A DNA stretch of 42,428 nucleotides from Streptomyces bikiniensis (GCA_000716465.1 JNWL01000051.1:1-42428); one strand, 5' to 3'. Numbered from the stretch's first letter, positions 25,728 through 32,312 are shown. The notes: a model not told the origin generated them from the letters alone. Numbers and translations are program-made.

Positions 25728-25757
25728 TTGTTCATTCAGCGTGAACCCTCATATGAT
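25728..25757 (+). promoter_or_regulatory. Integrase promoter for a leaderless mRNA
   Basis: TTGTTC (25728-25733), an 18-bp spacer, TATGAT (25752-25757), then seven bases to the ATG at 25765. The spacing is right for a housekeeping-sigma promoter with transcription beginning at or next to the start codon. It sits 8 bp inside the attL core. Confidence 0.6.
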
Positions 25758-25764
25758 CCTGCGC

Positions 25765-27333
25765 ATGATCTCTAACCCCAGGGTCCTGGGCGCCGTCCGA
25801 CTGTCGATCCTGAAGGACGACACGACCAGCCCTGAGAAGCAGCGTCACGCCGTCGAGCACTGGGCGACCGGGCCCGCCGTCGACGGGCGAGTAGTGGGGT
25901 GGGCCGAGGACCTGGACGTGTCCGGAGCGATGCACCCCTTCAAGCGCCCCGGCCTCGGTCCCTGGTTCAGCGAGCGTGCCGACGACTGGGACGTATTGGC
26001 CGTCTGGAAGCTCGACCGCCTCAGCAGGAAGGCGGGGCACTTCGCCGAGGTCTTCGAGTGGTGCCAGAAGAACGGCAAAGCCATCGTGTCCGTGACCGAG
26101 GGCATCGACATGTCCACCCCCATGGGGAAGATGTTCGCCCAGATCATCGCCGCTTTCGCGGAAGGCGAGTTGGACACCATCCGCGCCCGTGCGCTCTCCG
26201 GGTCGGCCGCACGTAAGGCGAAGGGCGTGTGGATCGGGGGAGTGGAGCCGTACGGATATCACTTCGACCGGCAGGAGGACGGCGGCAAGAAGCTCGTCCA
26301 GGACGAAACCTATGCCGAGTTGTTCCGGGAAATCACCACGCGACTGCGGGGGGACTGGACGGCCTACAAGATCGCGCATGATCTGAACAAGCGGGGCGTT
26401 CCGACGTGGCGGGATCATCTTCGGATCACGAAGGGGGAAGAGCCGAGGGGAATCTCTTGGACGGCGAACGCCATTCGGGCCATCATCATGAATCCCACGG
26501 TCGCCGGCATCTACACGCACAAGGGTGAAAACGTCGTCGACGAGAACGGCGAGAACGTGCGGATCACCGATGATCCCCTGATGGACTTCACGGAATGGTC
26601 CGAGCTTGTGGCCACCTTGAAGAGTGACCGTCAAGTGCGGCGGGCCACGCCGTCCCGGTCGATGCTGGGGGGCGTAGCGGTTTGCAAGAACTGCGGCGGC
26701 CGTATGTCCTCGAACAAGAAGATCAAGTCCAGTGGCCGAGTGCACCATTACTACAGTTGCAACAACGTGAATATGGGGACCTGCCCCTATCCCAGTCGTA
26801 TCCGTCGAGAACACCTCGACCAGGCCGTTGACCAGTTCGTCAACGTGACTCTCGGGCCGCTGCCGGTTATGGAGCGGGTGAAGAACTCCATCAGTCAAGC
26901 CAAGATCGAGCTTTCCGAATCCGAGGCCACGCTGGACAGGCTGGAAACGGATTACCGGGCTGGACGGTACAAGAGTGACGTTCAGATCGAGCGGTACTGG
27001 ACTCAGCACGAATCCCAGTCCGTCAAGGTGGAGCGCTTGAGGAACGAGATTAAGAGTGCCGAGGCTGCCCCTACGTGGAAGGAGACGGGGCGAACCTATA
27101 CCGAGGAATGGGCCGCCAAGGATGATGAGCAGAAGCGCGTATTCTTGCAGCGTCACGGAATCACCGTGACTGTGGGAATTGCCGAAGACGAAAGCCGCCG
27201 CGTCACCTGCAAGATGCCTGAGCTTGCAGAGATTGCCGAGGAAACCGGACTTCAGATCCCGGAAGGGTACCTCTGGAAGGAACCCGTTTCTGAGTACTCC
27301 TTCCCCGCTCGGGTTGCCTCTGCGCGAAAGTAG
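25765..27333 (+). CDS. int: Large serine recombinase (site-specific integrase)
   Basis: 522 aa. Catalytic serine S14 in RVLGAVRLSILKDD, with DDWDVLAVWKLDRLSRK and AEGELDTIRARA as the other resolvase-fold motifs. A Recombinase domain follows (GVWIGGVEPYGY, GISWTANAIRAIIMNPTVAG), then a zinc ribbon (VAVCKNCGGRM ... YYSC ... GTCPYP) and a coiled coil (about 370-430). This is the phiC31-like architecture: unidirectional integration between short attP/attB sites without host factors. I prefer the ATG at 25765, which fits the leaderless promoter; GTG 25741 and ATG 25753 would overlap that promoter. Followed by a strong terminator. It presumably catalysed insertion into the fumarase gene. Confidence 0.92.
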   Translation: MISNPRVLGAVRLSILKDDTTSPEKQRHAVEHWATGPAVDGRVVGWAEDLDVSGAMHPFKRPGLGPWFSERADDWDVLAVWKLDRLSRKAGHFAEVFEWCQKNGKAIVSVTEGIDMSTPMGKMFAQIIAAFAEGELDTIRARALSGSAARKAKGVWIGGVEPYGYHFDRQEDGGKKLVQDETYAELFREITTRLRGDWTAYKIAHDLNKRGVPTWRDHLRITKGEEPRGISWTANAIRAIIMNPTVAGIYTHKGENVVDENGENVRITDDPLMDFTEWSELVATLKSDRQVRRATPSRSMLGGVAVCKNCGGRMSSNKKIKSSGRVHHYYSCNNVNMGTCPYPSRIRREHLDQAVDQFVNVTLGPLPVMERVKNSISQAKIELSESEATLDRLETDYRAGRYKSDVQIERYWTQHESQSVKVERLRNEIKSAEAAPTWKETGRTYTEEWAAKDDEQKRVFLQRHGITVTVGIAEDESRRVTCKMPELAEIAEETGLQIPEGYLWKEPVSEYSFPARVASARK

Positions 27334-27361
27334 CTCGAAAGTAGCGTCGGGCGTACTTATG

Positions 27362-27399
27362 AGAGCCCCACCGCGTGTCCACGCGGTGGGGCTCTTTTG
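27362..27399 (+). terminator. Integrase terminator
   Basis: Perfect 15-bp stem AGAGCCCCACCGCGT (27362-27376) / ACGCGGTGGGGCTCT (27381-27395), loop GTCC, then TTTT. Confidence 0.92.
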
Positions 27400-27424
27400 T
27401 TTCTTCCGGCCATGCCGTTCGGGT

Positions 27425-27532
27425 GGCGTTTAAACGGTCTCCTTGAAACCGCCAGGGGATCACCGGTAGACCTTGCGTTCAAACGCTGGCTTCAGCCATG
27501 GCGTTTAAACGCTCATGTTGAAACCGTCAGGG
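27425..27532. repeat. Pair of 33-bp direct repeats with an internal palindrome
   Basis: Copies at 27425-27457 and 27500-27532, 75 bp apart. Each is GGCGTTTAAACG, six variable bases, then TTGAAACCG(C/T)CAGGG. CGTTTAAACG is a perfect palindrome. A related TTCAAACG half lies between them (27479-27486). The second copy supplies the -35 box of the next gene. Confidence 0.85.
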
Positions 27533-27547
27533 ACTCAGGCTTATACA
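27518..27547 (+). promoter_or_regulatory. Near-consensus promoter of the winged-helix gene
   Basis: TTGAAA (27518-27523), 18-bp spacer, TATACA (27542-27547), ten bases before GTG 27558. The -35 is inside the second 33-bp repeat, so a protein bound there would block or recruit polymerase. Confidence 0.65.
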
Positions 27548-27557
27548 GGCTTCCCCA

Positions 27558-27938
27558 GTGACGAACGAAGGAAATCGATTGATTGGCTTTGGACCTAACG
27601 CCCCTTGGGGGGCGGTCTCTCAACTCGACTGCCGGGCGAAAGCCCGCAACCCTCTGATGCGCCCCCTGGCACTCCGGGTCTACTTCGCCGCCCTCGGGTG
27701 GGGAAACCGCCTCGGGCACGCTGAGTTCGCCGAGGGGGCCCTAGCGTCCATCCTGGGCGCCGAGGGTGCTCCGCTGACCAAACAGGCCGTACAGAAGGGC
27801 GTCACGGCTGCCAAGGCCCTGGGGCTGGTCGCGGACGACTCCGGGGCCCGCTGCCTGGTCCTGCCACCGCAGCACTTCCAGAAGAACGGGGCAGGCTCCG
27901 CATCCTGTCGGGTGCACTCCCTTCGCACCGCCGCGTAA
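27558..27938 (+). CDS. Small predicted winged-helix DNA-binding protein
   Basis: 126 aa, no family I can name. The central part (about 30-100) reads as a winged helix: RPLALRVYFAALGWGN, HAEFAEGALASILG, PLTKQAVQKGVTAAKALGLV as a recognition-helix-like segment, then a short wing RCLVLPPQHF. The C-terminal ~25 residues are basic and contain a Cys. The start is GTG 27558, ten bases after the -10 box, so leaderless or nearly so; a GAAGGA site would alternatively serve a TTG at 27579. Position next to the repeats suggests an element repressor or activator, or a replication/excision factor. Function not established. Confidence 0.65.
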   Translation: MTNEGNRLIGFGPNAPWGAVSQLDCRAKARNPLMRPLALRVYFAALGWGNRLGHAEFAEGALASILGAEGAPLTKQAVQKGVTAAKALGLVADDSGARCLVLPPQHFQKNGAGSASCRVHSLRTAA

Positions 27939-28008
27939 CCCTGCCCGGGGCACCGCGTACCCCTGGCGGGATTACCGATCCTTCTCTGACCTGCGGATAG
28001 CTTCGCTG

Positions 28009-28065
28009 CCTCTCTATCTCTTTTAGTCATCCCCTGGCCGAACAACGGGAGGCCAGGCAGAGAGG
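28009..28065 (+). ncRNA. Structured unit 1 with TTAGTCATCC
   Basis: Outer stem CCTCTCT (28009-28015) / AGAGAGG (28059-28065). Inner stem CTGGCC / GGCCAG (28034-28039, 28051-28056). TTAGTCATCC (28023-28032) is unpaired on the 5' side. Same layout as unit 2. The RNA nature is inferred from structure only. Confidence 0.45.
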
Positions 28066-28149
28066 TACCAACACCATGCCCTGGCGGTCGAGCCAGGGCT
28101 ATTGATCTCAGTAGCAGAGCCTTGCCCGCTCCGGCCCTTACCGCCGGAG

Positions 28150-28195
28150 CGTTCTTAGTCATCCTTGGCCGAGGCTGAGAGCCGAGGAGAGAACG
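28150..28195 (+). ncRNA. Structured unit 2 with TTAGTCATCC
   Basis: Outer stem CGTTCT (28150-28155) / AGAACG (28190-28195). Inner stem TCCTTGGC (28162-28169) / GCCGAGGA (28181-28188). TTAGTCATCC (28155-28164) is shared with unit 1 but the outer stems differ in sequence while remaining paired. Confidence 0.45.
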
Positions 28196-28312
28196 ACTGA
28201 CAGGAGGCACCCGAGTAAGGGTGCCTTGAGTGAACACAGCAGCCTAGGGCCGCTTCGGCGGCCCTTCTCCTCTCTACCTGATATCCGAGGCCGGCGACAG
28301 CCGACCCCGGAT

Positions 28313-28437
28313 TTTCGAACCGCCAAGGCAACAGCACGGCCCCTCTGGGCCGCTATCAGCCCCTAGGGCCCCGAGGGCCCCGCATCTCCCGTTCGGCGCT
28401 CACGGCGCCGCACAGAGACTTTCGATCCGCCAAGGCA
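28313..28437. repeat. Second repeat family TTTCGAWCCGCCAAGGCA
   Basis: The 18-mer occurs at 28313-28330 (W=A) and 28420-28437 (W=T), 107 bp apart, each followed closely by a short GC hairpin (CGGCCC-CTCT-GGGCCG; CCCCG-ACCAG-CGGGG). Confidence 0.7.
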
Positions 28438-28803
28438 TGCCCCGACCAGCGGGGAGGGGGGATCCGAAAGGATTCCGGGCGCCTTCTCCGCACCCGCCGT
28501 CTTCCCTCTACGCGAACGCGCGGGGGTTAGCCCAAAGCCGTGGGACCGTTATTCAGCCCAGGCCGATGCCGGATTGTGACGCGCATCTCACCGTTTCACG
28601 CCGATAAACCGCGCAATTAACAGGTCTATCTAGGGTGTAGAAAAGAAAGCTTCGGTTCCCTTCAGGTCGGGATCGGAGAGCGGCACGGGCGGTGTTGCTG
28701 AGGGTGGTAGCCCCTGTGGTTTGACTCCAAAGGCCACAGGGGCCCATCTCTCGCTTCAGGGCAACATCGGTCCTCTCTCCAGTGAGCGAAGGGAATGGGA
28801 AAC

Positions 28804-28983
28804 ATGAAGAACACTGTCACGCTTCGATGCTGGTCCTGTTCAAAGGAATTCAGCGTAAGCTATGGCCCGGGACGCCCTCGACGCTACTGTGATTCTCGAT
28901 GTAAGTCTGTAGCGCGCATGGCTGCGCGTAAGGACCGTTACGTAGCCAGCATGGAAAGGCAGCGGCTCGACCGCGCCATCTGA
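28804..28983 (+). CDS. Small zinc-finger phage-type protein
   Basis: 59 aa. C9-x2-C12-x16-C29-x3-C33 (LRCWSCSKEF ... RRYCDSRC) is a treble-clef-like finger of the kind found in many small phage and HNH-associated proteins; a basic helix follows (KSVARMAARKDRY). The ATG at 28804 is chosen because GAAGGGA sits nine bases upstream; ATG 28795 is too close to that site. A terminator lies between it and the capsid gene. Function unknown; nucleic-acid binding is likely. Confidence 0.65.
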   Translation: MKNTVTLRCWSCSKEFSVSYGPGRPRRYCDSRCKSVARMAARKDRYVASMERQRLDRAI

Positions 28984-29010
28984 GAAACAACCAAACACCG
29001 CCTAACTCCC

Positions 29011-29044
29011 AACCGTCCTGCCCTTCGGGCTTGGGCGGTTTTTT
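29011..29044 (+). terminator. Terminator before the capsid gene
   Basis: AACCGTCC / GGGCGGTT with an inner GCCC-TTC-GGGC stem (one bulge, one G-T pair), followed by six T. It ends 35 bases before the capsid start, so capsid expression needs readthrough or a promoter overlapping it. Confidence 0.75.
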
Positions 29045-29136
29045 CATGACCGCTTCCGGTCCTAACGATGAGGAATGCATGACTGTCAGCATGTTTGAGC
29101 AGCAGGCAAAGGCTGCACTTGAAGACCGATCTAAGG

Positions 29137-29143
29137 TCATTGA
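29137..29143. repeat. Left copy of the IS target duplication
   Basis: TCATTGA here and at 30037-30043. Because TC...GA also extends the inverted repeats, the true duplication may be only the central ATT (29139-29141 and 30039-30041). Confidence 0.8.
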
Positions 29144-30038
29144 GCCTCTTTCATCCTGTGCTGGAGGGTGAAATGGGCTGGTCGGCGGGTGTGGTGACGA
29201 GGCAGGGCCCCTGGTCGTTGGCGTGGTGATTCCACTCATCACACCGGCGACCGAAGGGGCCCTGTTGGTTCCGTATCCTGCCACGCTCAACGTCCCGCAC
29301 GAGCTCGTCGAGCACGTGGCCTGGCTGCTGCACGAACACCGCCAAGCCCGCAACACCCGCTGGCGCAAGCTCGGCTGCTTCAAGCAGGCGCTGCTCACCC
29401 TCATCCACCTGCGGAAGAACGAGACGTTCTCGCGGCTCGGAGCCGGTTTCGGAATATCCCAGGCCACCGCCTGGCGCTACGTCGACGAGACCCTGGGCGT
29501 CCTGGCCGGCTGGGCGCCCGGCCTCCATGAAGCCCTCACCGGCCTCGGTGAAGGGGACCACGTCATCGTTGACGGAACCCTGATCCCCATCGACCGGATC
29601 GGTGCGGACGAGCCGTACTACTCGATGAAACACCGCAAGCACGGCATGAATGTCCAGGTCATCGCCCGCCCTGATGGCACACCGCTGTGGTTCTCCCGTG
29701 CGACACCCGGCCGCACCCACGACCTGACCGCGGCCCGCGCCCACGGCATCGTCCAGGCCTGCCTCACCCGGCAGATCCTCGTCCTCGCCGACCGCGCCTA
29801 CCAGGGCGCCGGCGCCACCTTCCGCACCCCCTACTACCACCACCGCGAACAACCTGAGCACTACCAGCAGTTCAACCGCGACCACGCCCGGCTCAGAGCT
29901 CCCGGAGAACGTGCCTTCGCGCAGCTGAAGTCCTGGCGGATCCTCCGACGAGCCAGATGCTCCACCCGCCGCATCGGCACCATCGTCCAGGCCGTCCACA
30001 CCCTGCTGACCTGCAGCTATTCAGGATGAAAGAGGCTC
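29142..30038 (+). mobile_element. IS5-family insertion sequence (897 bp)
   Basis: Perfect 17-bp terminal inverted repeats: GAGCCTCTTTCATCCTG (29142-29158) and CAGGATGAAAGAGGCTC (30022-30038). A 3-bp ATT duplication fits the ANT target of the ISL2-like group of IS5. It contains one transposase gene in the same direction as the interrupted capsid gene. Both ends and the transposase frame look intact, so it may still be active and is probably a recent arrival. Confidence 0.9.
29223..30029 (+). CDS. IS5-family transposase (DDE_Tnp_4)
   Basis: 268 aa. N-terminal helix-turn-helix (CFKQALLTLIHLRKNETFSRL ... GISQATAWRYVDE) and an RNase H-like DDE core: VIVDGTLIPIDR (first Asp), VLADRAYQGAG (second Asp) and GERAFAQLKSWRIL (Glu). 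The stop lies inside the right inverted repeat, as is usual for compact IS5 elements. The GTG at 29223 gives the longest form; TTG 29268 (LVPYPATLNVP) matches the usual family N-terminus better and could be the real start. Confidence 0.92.
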   Translation: MVIPLITPATEGALLVPYPATLNVPHELVEHVAWLLHEHRQARNTRWRKLGCFKQALLTLIHLRKNETFSRLGAGFGISQATAWRYVDETLGVLAGWAPGLHEALTGLGEGDHVIVDGTLIPIDRIGADEPYYSMKHRKHGMNVQVIARPDGTPLWFSRATPGRTHDLTAARAHGIVQACLTRQILVLADRAYQGAGATFRTPYYHHREQPEHYQQFNRDHARLRAPGERAFAQLKSWRILRRARCSTRRIGTIVQAVHTLLTCSYSG

Positions 30039-31154
30039 ATTGAAGCGATGCGCTCGGTCGAACGTAACTATGCGATGAGTGAGACCGAGAAGCGGCAGCA
30101 CATCGAAAAGCTCGACATTGAAGCTCGCGATCTGGAAGCCATGGCGCGCGATGCTCTTGAGCGCGGCGAGCGTGAGGCCGAGGTTCGTTCTCTCGCCGCT
30201 CGGAGCGGCGGGCTCTTTATGCCCTTCTCGGGTGCTCCGGATGAGGGGAATGCATGGGGTGCTCTTGTTCCCTCTAAGAGTGAGTACCGGGCTCTCTCGG
30301 TAGGTGTTCCGGCCGAGGGTGGTTTCACGGTGCCTGTTGAGGTTGCTGGTCGGTACATTGATGAGATGGCCGCTAAGTCTGCTCTTCTCCGAGGTCTCCC
30401 CGCCGAGAACATCATCCCCTTCACTTCGGAGAGTCTGTGCATTCCTCAGCTCATCGATTCTGGGGATGCTGGTCACGCCGCCGAGGGTGAGGCCATTCCT
30501 GAAGGCGACATGGTGTGGGGTCAGGTCAAGCTGCAGGCTAAGAAGATTGGCCGCATCCAGTGGGTCAGTTCCGAACTGCTCGAAGACAGCGCGATCATTC
30601 AGCGTGACACCGTGGGTCGAAATCTGATTCGGTCCGCCTCTCTCAAGTTCGATCAGGATGCTTTCACCGGTTCGGGCACGAACCCGATCAAGGGCATTCT
30701 CTCTCAGGGTGTTTCGACGACTCTTGGCGCCGGACAGACTTCCATTACGTATGACTCGATCGCGGACGCCGTTGCCCGGATCGAGTCGATCAACGGCACC
30801 CCGTCCGTGGTGTGGGCTTCGGTGGATGCCGCTGCCTCGCTTCGCAAGGAGAAGAGTTCCGGGTCCGGCACCTACCAGGGTGGAGCGCCTACGGATTCCG
30901 CCGCCTCGACGGCTTGGGGTCTGCCTATCCTGCCGAGTGCATTCCTCCCGCCGAATACTGCGATCGTTGCCGACGGTTCACGCGTCATGGTCGGTGTGCG
31001 CCGAAACCCCACTATTCGAATCAGCGAGGATGCTCGCTTCGAGAGCGACCAAGTCGGGTTTTGCTTGACCATTCGAATGGCCGGTGTGGCCATTGCTGAG
31101 CCTTCTTCCGTGCAGGTGATTCGCGCTGCGTCCAGCTAGGCCGGCTGCGCTTAT

Positions 31155-31188
31155 GCCCCCGCTCCCGAAAGGGATGCGGGGGCCTTTT
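31155..31188 (+). terminator. Capsid gene terminator
   Basis: GCCCCCGCTCCC-GAAA-GGGATGCGGGGGC with one bulged base (31155-31183), then CTTTT. Confidence 0.88.
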
Positions 31189-31214
31189 CGTATTTCCGGG
31201 TAGGACGCGAAGAA

Positions 31215-31256
31215 GCCCCGCCCATCTGCCACGGGGGAACGACAGACGGACGGGGC
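31215..31256 (-). terminator. Terminator of the leftward arm
   Basis: GCCCCGCCCATCTG (31215-31228) pairs with CAGACGGACGGGGC (31243-31256), G-T pairs included. On the minus strand it follows the 56-aa zinc-ribbon gene, so the two arms of the element are insulated from each other. Confidence 0.75.
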
Positions 31257-31276
31257 CGATTGGGGAGGTCCCGCGC

Positions 31277-31447
31277 TCAGTGCTGGCGCGGCCTGTGCGG
31301 CGTCCTGGTCGCCGCGTCACGCCACCACCACAGGCCCCGACAGTTCGGCTCGGTGAGGCCGGAGTGTGTCCCGCAGCGCGGGCACCAGGGCAACCCGCTT
31401 TCCGGGTCTGTGAGGCACTGGGCGGCGCACCTGGGGCAACTTGGCAC
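31277..31447 (-). CDS. 56-aa zinc-ribbon protein
   Basis: VPSCPRCAAQC with C4/C7, then WCPRCG with C22/C25, gives two CxxC knuckles 14 residues apart: a minimal zinc ribbon. A Trp/Arg-rich tail (RGLWWWRDAA) follows. The GTG at 31447 is preceded by GAAGG. It begins 11 bases after the DUF397 stop codon and is the last gene before the leftward terminator. Similar short ribbons are common in actinobacterial accessory DNA; function unknown, probably nucleic-acid or protein binding. Confidence 0.6.
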   Translation of the reverse strand: MPSCPRCAAQCLTDPESGLPWCPRCGTHSGLTEPNCRGLWWWRDAATRTPHRPRQH

Positions 31448-31458
31448 GGGACCTTCTC

Positions 31459-31665
31459 TCAGACGCTCAGGTCGTACTCTCCGGCCTTCACGGCCGCCGT
31501 GAGCGCCAACCAGTCGGCGGCGGTCATGGTGACGATGGTCTCGGGGCGGTTGCTGTCGCGCAAGGCGACGATCCCCGGCACGTTCACGGCCACCTCGGGG
31601 CAGTTGTTCACGCGGGCGTCACGGCACGCGGCCGTCTTGACGAACTCGAATTCGGGGAGGCTCAC
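31459..31665 (-). CDS. DUF397 domain protein
   Basis: 68 aa from the GTG at 31665, GAAGGGA eight bases upstream. The DUF397 pattern is clear: FVKTAACRDARVNNCPEVA, then VALRDSNRPE and the terminal TAADWLALTAAVKAGEYD. In streptomycetes DUF397 proteins are partners (proposed antitoxin or co-regulator) of XRE/DUF5753 regulators such as the one encoded at 33053-33895. Here it lies in the same leftward arm but is separated from that regulator by six small genes. Cytosolic. Confidence 0.85.
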   Translation of the reverse strand: MSLPEFEFVKTAACRDARVNNCPEVAVNVPGIVALRDSNRPETIVTMTAADWLALTAAVKAGEYDLSV

Positions 31666-31689
31666 GGTGTACTTCCCTTCTCGAAGATC

Positions 31690-31775
31690 GGGGATACGGT
31701 CCCCGCACCGGTGGTGCCCCGCCCCCTGCCTCACCGACGAACTCCCCATCGGCGCGAGGAGAGTTCAGGCAGGGG
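31690..31775 (-). promoter_or_regulatory. Structured leader ahead of DUF397
   Basis: On the minus strand CCCCTGCCT pairs with AGGCAGGGG (31767-31775 and 31723-31731 on the plus strand), enclosing an inner GAACTC/GAGTTC stem, followed by a GGGGA-CCGTA-TCCCC hairpin (31690-31704). It sits in the 119-bp gap between the 62-aa gene and DUF397, the only sizeable gap in that gene chain. Confidence 0.4.
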
Positions 31776-31784
31776 ACGGGAGTC

Positions 31785-31973
31785 TCAAGGCCCCTCGGGC
31801 ATCGGGGCGCCGTGGCGGCCGTAAAGGTCGCGTAGCCACTGGTCGGCCATCGCCTGTTCCGCGATCTTGCGGGGGTCAACGTAGGCCCACTCACACCGGC
31901 CCGGATGGTCCCGATAGATCGTGCAGGACGACCCCTTGGGCGTCCTGGTCTTCAGGCAGCATTCGACATCCAT
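31785..31973 (-). CDS. Hypothetical 62-aa protein with Cys/His residues
   Basis: Begins MDVECCLKTRTPKG and continues with SSC, RDHPGRCEW and a helical C-terminus (KIAEQAMADQWLRDLYGRHG). C5, C6, C17, H23 and C27 could hold a metal. ATG 31973 lies inside the 3' end of the preceding gene (22-bp overlap in another frame), so it is probably coupled. No family recognised. Confidence 0.55.
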   Translation of the reverse strand: MDVECCLKTRTPKGSSCTIYRDHPGRCEWAYVDPRKIAEQAMADQWLRDLYGRHGAPMPEGP

Positions 31974-32194
31974 GAGCCACTGCCCTGGGAGTCCCAGCAC
32001 AGGAACACGTCCGTGTTCGCGCCGGAGCCGGACCGCAGGAACGCCGCATGAAAGGCGTGTTCGACGTCCTCGACCAGGCACTGAAAGCCGCCGTTGGCTG
32101 CCCAGGTGGTGCCCGGGTAATAGTTCCGGACGGCCAGGGCGAGGAACATAACCGCCTGTGTCGGCTCTGTGGTCTCCGTGCATCGGTAGGTCAC
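31952..32194 (-). CDS. Hypothetical 80-aa protein
   Basis: Starts GTG ACC TAC at 32194, overlapping the end of the preceding frame (TGA/GTG overlap). Contains TQAVMFLALAVRNYYPGTTW, FQCLVEDVEHAFHAAF and TDVFLCWDSQG. Alternating hydrophobic and polar residues suggest a small alpha/beta fold. No signal peptide or membrane helix is clear. Unknown family; part of the leftward chain of small genes. Confidence 0.5.
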   Translation of the reverse strand: MTYRCTETTEPTQAVMFLALAVRNYYPGTTWAANGGFQCLVEDVEHAFHAAFLRSGSGANTDVFLCWDSQGSGSWMSNAA

Positions 32195-32312
32195 TCGACC
32201 AACCCCGAAATGCCGAGGGCGACCGCCAGGGCCCAGACGGCAAGGACGATGAAGACGAAGGTCCCGAGAGACCAGAAGGTTCGAGTCTTCCTTGTTTGCT
32301 TAAGGTCACCAT
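32191..32312 (-). pseudogene. Possible small membrane protein with a frameshift
   Basis: One frame encodes TRTFWSLGTFVFIVLAVWALA then VALGISGLVE, a basic start plus one membrane helix, ending in a TGA that overlaps the next gene's GTG. It has no start codon in its own frame. ATG 32312, overlapping the stop of the preceding Cys-rich gene, is in the neighbouring frame; one extra base around TTAAGCAAACAAGG would join them into a 39-40-aa protein. Either a 1-bp deletion, a sequencing error or frameshifting. Confidence 0.3.

Larger units (their letters stand above)
27939..28803. other. Hairpin-rich non-coding tract
   Basis: About 860 bp with no plausible reading frame on either strand. Perfect stems: 28078-28099 (GCCCTGGC/GCCAGGGC), 28128-28150 (GCTCCGGC/GCCGGAGC), 28206-28225 (GGCACCC/GGGTGCC), 28246-28265 (AGGGCCGC-TTCG-GCGGCCCT) and a CCCCTGTGG/CCACAGGGG pair near 28709-28742. 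Two families of repeated units are listed separately. An AT-rich patch (28605-28650) including TTAACA and TATCTA could hold a promoter for the zinc-finger/capsid genes, but no spacing is convincing. Most likely transcribed structured RNA or a string of processing/termination signals. Confidence 0.6.
29079..31139 (+). pseudogene. HK97-fold phage major capsid protein, interrupted by an IS
   Basis: The gene begins at ATG 29079 (AGGAA four bases upstream), runs 21 codons (MTVSMFEQQAKAALEDRSKV then I), and is cut by the IS. After the second TCATTGA copy it continues in frame (EAMRSVERNYAMSETEKRQ) to the stop at 31139. Removing the IS and one repeat copy gives an intact 386-codon frame. The body has HK97 features: GGFTVPVEVAGRYIDEMAAKSALLR, AEGEAIPEGD, KIGRIQWVSSELLEDS, LKFDQDAFTGSGTNPIKGIL and a C-terminal P-loop-like VGFCLTIRMAGVAI. 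An N-truncated product from ATG 30048 is possible but has no ribosome site. No protease, portal or terminase gene nearby. Confidence 0.88.

Noticed and set aside
25741..25764. GTG 25741 or ATG 25753 as integrase start
   Set aside because: Both lie upstream of or overlap the TATGAT -10 box and have no ribosome site; ATG 25765 fits a leaderless start.
28313..28437. tRNA or tRNA remnants at the TTTCGAWCC repeats
   Set aside because: TTCGA(A/T)CC looks like a T loop, but no paired T stem, acceptor stem or CCA-proximal structure surrounds it.
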